Part shown: piece by piece, positions 63,157 through 64,000 of the stretch
Numbering within the stretch: position 1 is the first letter of the stretch
Layout of the letters: every line of letters begins with the position of its first letter
Assembly (NCBI RefSeq): GCF_001638985.1
Contig: NW_017265153.1
Location: 431,776-495,775 of the forward strand
Direction of reading: 5' to 3'
Source: Phycomyces blakesleeanus NRRL 1555(-)
Lineage: Eukaryota; Mucoromycota; Mucoromycetes; Mucorales; Phycomycetaceae
DNA length: 64,000 bases
The notes under the pieces: generated by a model
What the model was told of the DNA's origin: nothing
Seen by the model: the letters and a program-made list of their open reading frames with translations, nothing else
Databases searched by the model: none
Position numbers and translations under genes: made by a program

Positions 63157-63293
63157 ATATAATTATCTATAAATCTATGTAAACTTTTTTTTTGTATTTA
63201 TTGGTACTGCCGACGCACACAGTGCGCGGCCTTTTAAAATAAAATTGGAGAAAGATAGTTACAGAAGGGGAAAGAAAGAGATAAATATGCTAG
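63157..63293. other. 3' flank of the Nop14 gene
   Basis: A short non-coding stretch contains the downstream end of a retroelement fragment on the other strand, with purine-rich sequence at 63247-63285. Confidence 0.5.
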
Positions 63294-63593
63294 CTAAGGG
63301 AAGGTGAGGTCATGGGATTTATGTATGGCAGTCACTGCCTTAGCTGCAACTACATTGGGGAGGAAGGGGGAGTTGTCAAAGACAAATGCCCAGTGCGCAC
63401 GCCAGATGGTGTGAACCATGATGGAGGCAATCGCAATCTGGAGAGAGGAGGATACGGAGGGAGAAAGCCGAGTACGAGTGAGAAGCCAGGCAACGTCAGA
63501 AATGGACCAGGACGGACACATTTGCCGCAGTACCAATGTCCACACGGGAAACTTGCGGGGGCAGGAGAAGACGAAATGTTGGAGCGAGTCCAC
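63294..63593 (-). pseudogene. non-LTR retrotransposon reverse transcriptase, C-terminal fragment
   Basis: The - strand frame of about 99 codons begins VDSLQHFVFSCPRKFPVW and continues to IWRAHWAFVFDNSPFLP before its stop. The H...C pattern in DSLQHFVFSCP fits the zinc-binding region downstream of the reverse transcriptase of LINE-type elements. The following IWRAHW-FVFD block fits the extreme C-terminus of the same proteins. The upstream polymerase and endonuclease domains are absent: the frame is cut just before the first cysteines and runs into a short repeat. This is therefore a 5'-truncated relic. Assignment rests on motif pattern only. Confidence 0.6.
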
Positions 63594-63630
63594 CGCAGAG
63601 AGATCTATGTAATCTATGTATCTATTTATT

Positions 63631-63710
63631 TACAAATGACAATGACAATGACAATGAAAATCGCAACTTTCACACCACACCACACCACATCACATCACAT
63701 CACATCGCAC
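63631..63710 (+). repeat. two short tandem repeats, (AATGAC)n and (CACAC/CACAT)n
   Basis: About four AATGAC units lie at 63635-63657, followed by CACAC/CACAT pentamers at 63671-63706. They sit between the retroelement fragment (-) and an open frame that starts at 63711 (+). They may be retroelement tails or 5' leader sequence. Confidence 0.7.
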
Positions 63711-64000
63711 ATGGCTCTTTCCACTAACACTCCGGAACCACCAGGGGTCAAAAACCCCTCCACCACTGGCTCATCTCCACCATTGGCAACCTCATTCACA
63801 CCAATCTCACCTACTCTGACACCACTATACTCACAAGTAGCTACACAGAATGCACCTCCACTCACCGAAAAGCAACCACATGTTATCTTTAGCTCTACAA
63901 ATAACACAACCCCACGTACCTGGCGTGTAGGGTCCTCTAAGTTCTCTGTATTCTTTACCGCCCCACCAAAAACGTCACCCAACTTCGACCCTTTCTGGAG
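63711..64000 (+). CDS. open frame cut by the window edge, possible retroelement ORF1
   Basis: An ATG at 63711 opens a frame that stays open to the end of the window (96 codons and two bases). It begins MALSTNTPEPPGVKNPSTT and includes TWRVGSSKFSVFFTAPP. The first 60 residues are Pro/Thr/Ser-rich and disordered, then a more ordered segment starts. Its position beside a LINE fragment and its low-complexity N-terminus fit ORF1 of a non-LTR element, but a host gene is equally possible. Only sequence beyond the window could decide. Codon use is C-rich, unlike the surrounding AT-rich DNA. Confidence 0.45.
   Translation, partial: MALSTNTPEPPGVKNPSTTGSSPPLATSFTPISPTLTPLYSQVATQNAPPLTEKQPHVIFSSTNNTTPRTWRVGSSKFSVFFTAPPKTSPNFDPFW

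Overview
The window looks like nuclear DNA of an early-diverging filamentous fungus, most likely a mucoralean/Mucoromycota species. This is inference. The support is AT-rich intergenic DNA, many short GT-AG introns (about 47-220 nt), fungal gene families (Kre9-type GPI wall protein, Bsd2, Sam50, Gda1, Ecl1-like) and non-LTR retroelement remnants at the right edge. No tRNA, rRNA or CRISPR array was seen. Exon boundaries were deduced by hand from splice signals, codon phase and family conservation.

Left third (1-20 kb): a D-3-phosphoglycerate dehydrogenase gene (+), a glutamine/proline-rich low-complexity protein (-), a SNF5/SMARCB1-family chromatin-remodelling subunit (-, with a probable GC-AG intron) and a Kre9/KNH-like GPI-anchored wall protein (-). 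Long gene-poor AT-rich gaps separate them. A small 67-residue protein gene (+) with its own TATA box follows at 19.8 kb.

Middle (24-41 kb): a Rho-type GEF (DH-PH, +), an Ecl1-like small zinc-binding protein (+), a stand-alone C2-domain protein (+), ceramide glucosyltransferase (-), a coiled-coil membrane protein (-), a Golgi GDPase/apyrase (-) and a secreted 5'-nucleotidase-like metallophosphoesterase (-). The last has 13 exons, including 11-nt and 18-nt microexons; the 18-nt one encodes the metal-binding GNHE signature. The sphingolipid glycosylation enzyme, the Golgi nucleotidase and the secreted phosphatase are all secretory-pathway functions, but nothing shows coregulation.

Right third (46-64 kb), after a 5-kb AT-rich desert: geranylgeranyl diphosphate synthase (-), a Siw14-type phosphatase (-), a previously unlisted four-exon candidate gene (+, 49.5-50.5 kb), a Bsd2/Ndfip-type ubiquitin-ligase adaptor (+), an HD-domain nucleotidase (-), Sam50 (-) and Nop14 (+). 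The right edge holds a non-LTR retrotransposon 3' fragment (-) and the start of a possible retroelement ORF1 (+).

The most unusual structures are two inverted-repeat, MITE-like elements. Element A (59076-59484) has perfect 56-bp terminal repeats, a 29-bp inner hairpin and eight copies of a 10-mer, and sits directly upstream of the Nop14 gene. Element B (48983-49456) has 35-bp diverged terminal repeats and lies between two divergent genes. The ends of A and B share a near-identical 15-mer, which suggests one family placed in promoters.
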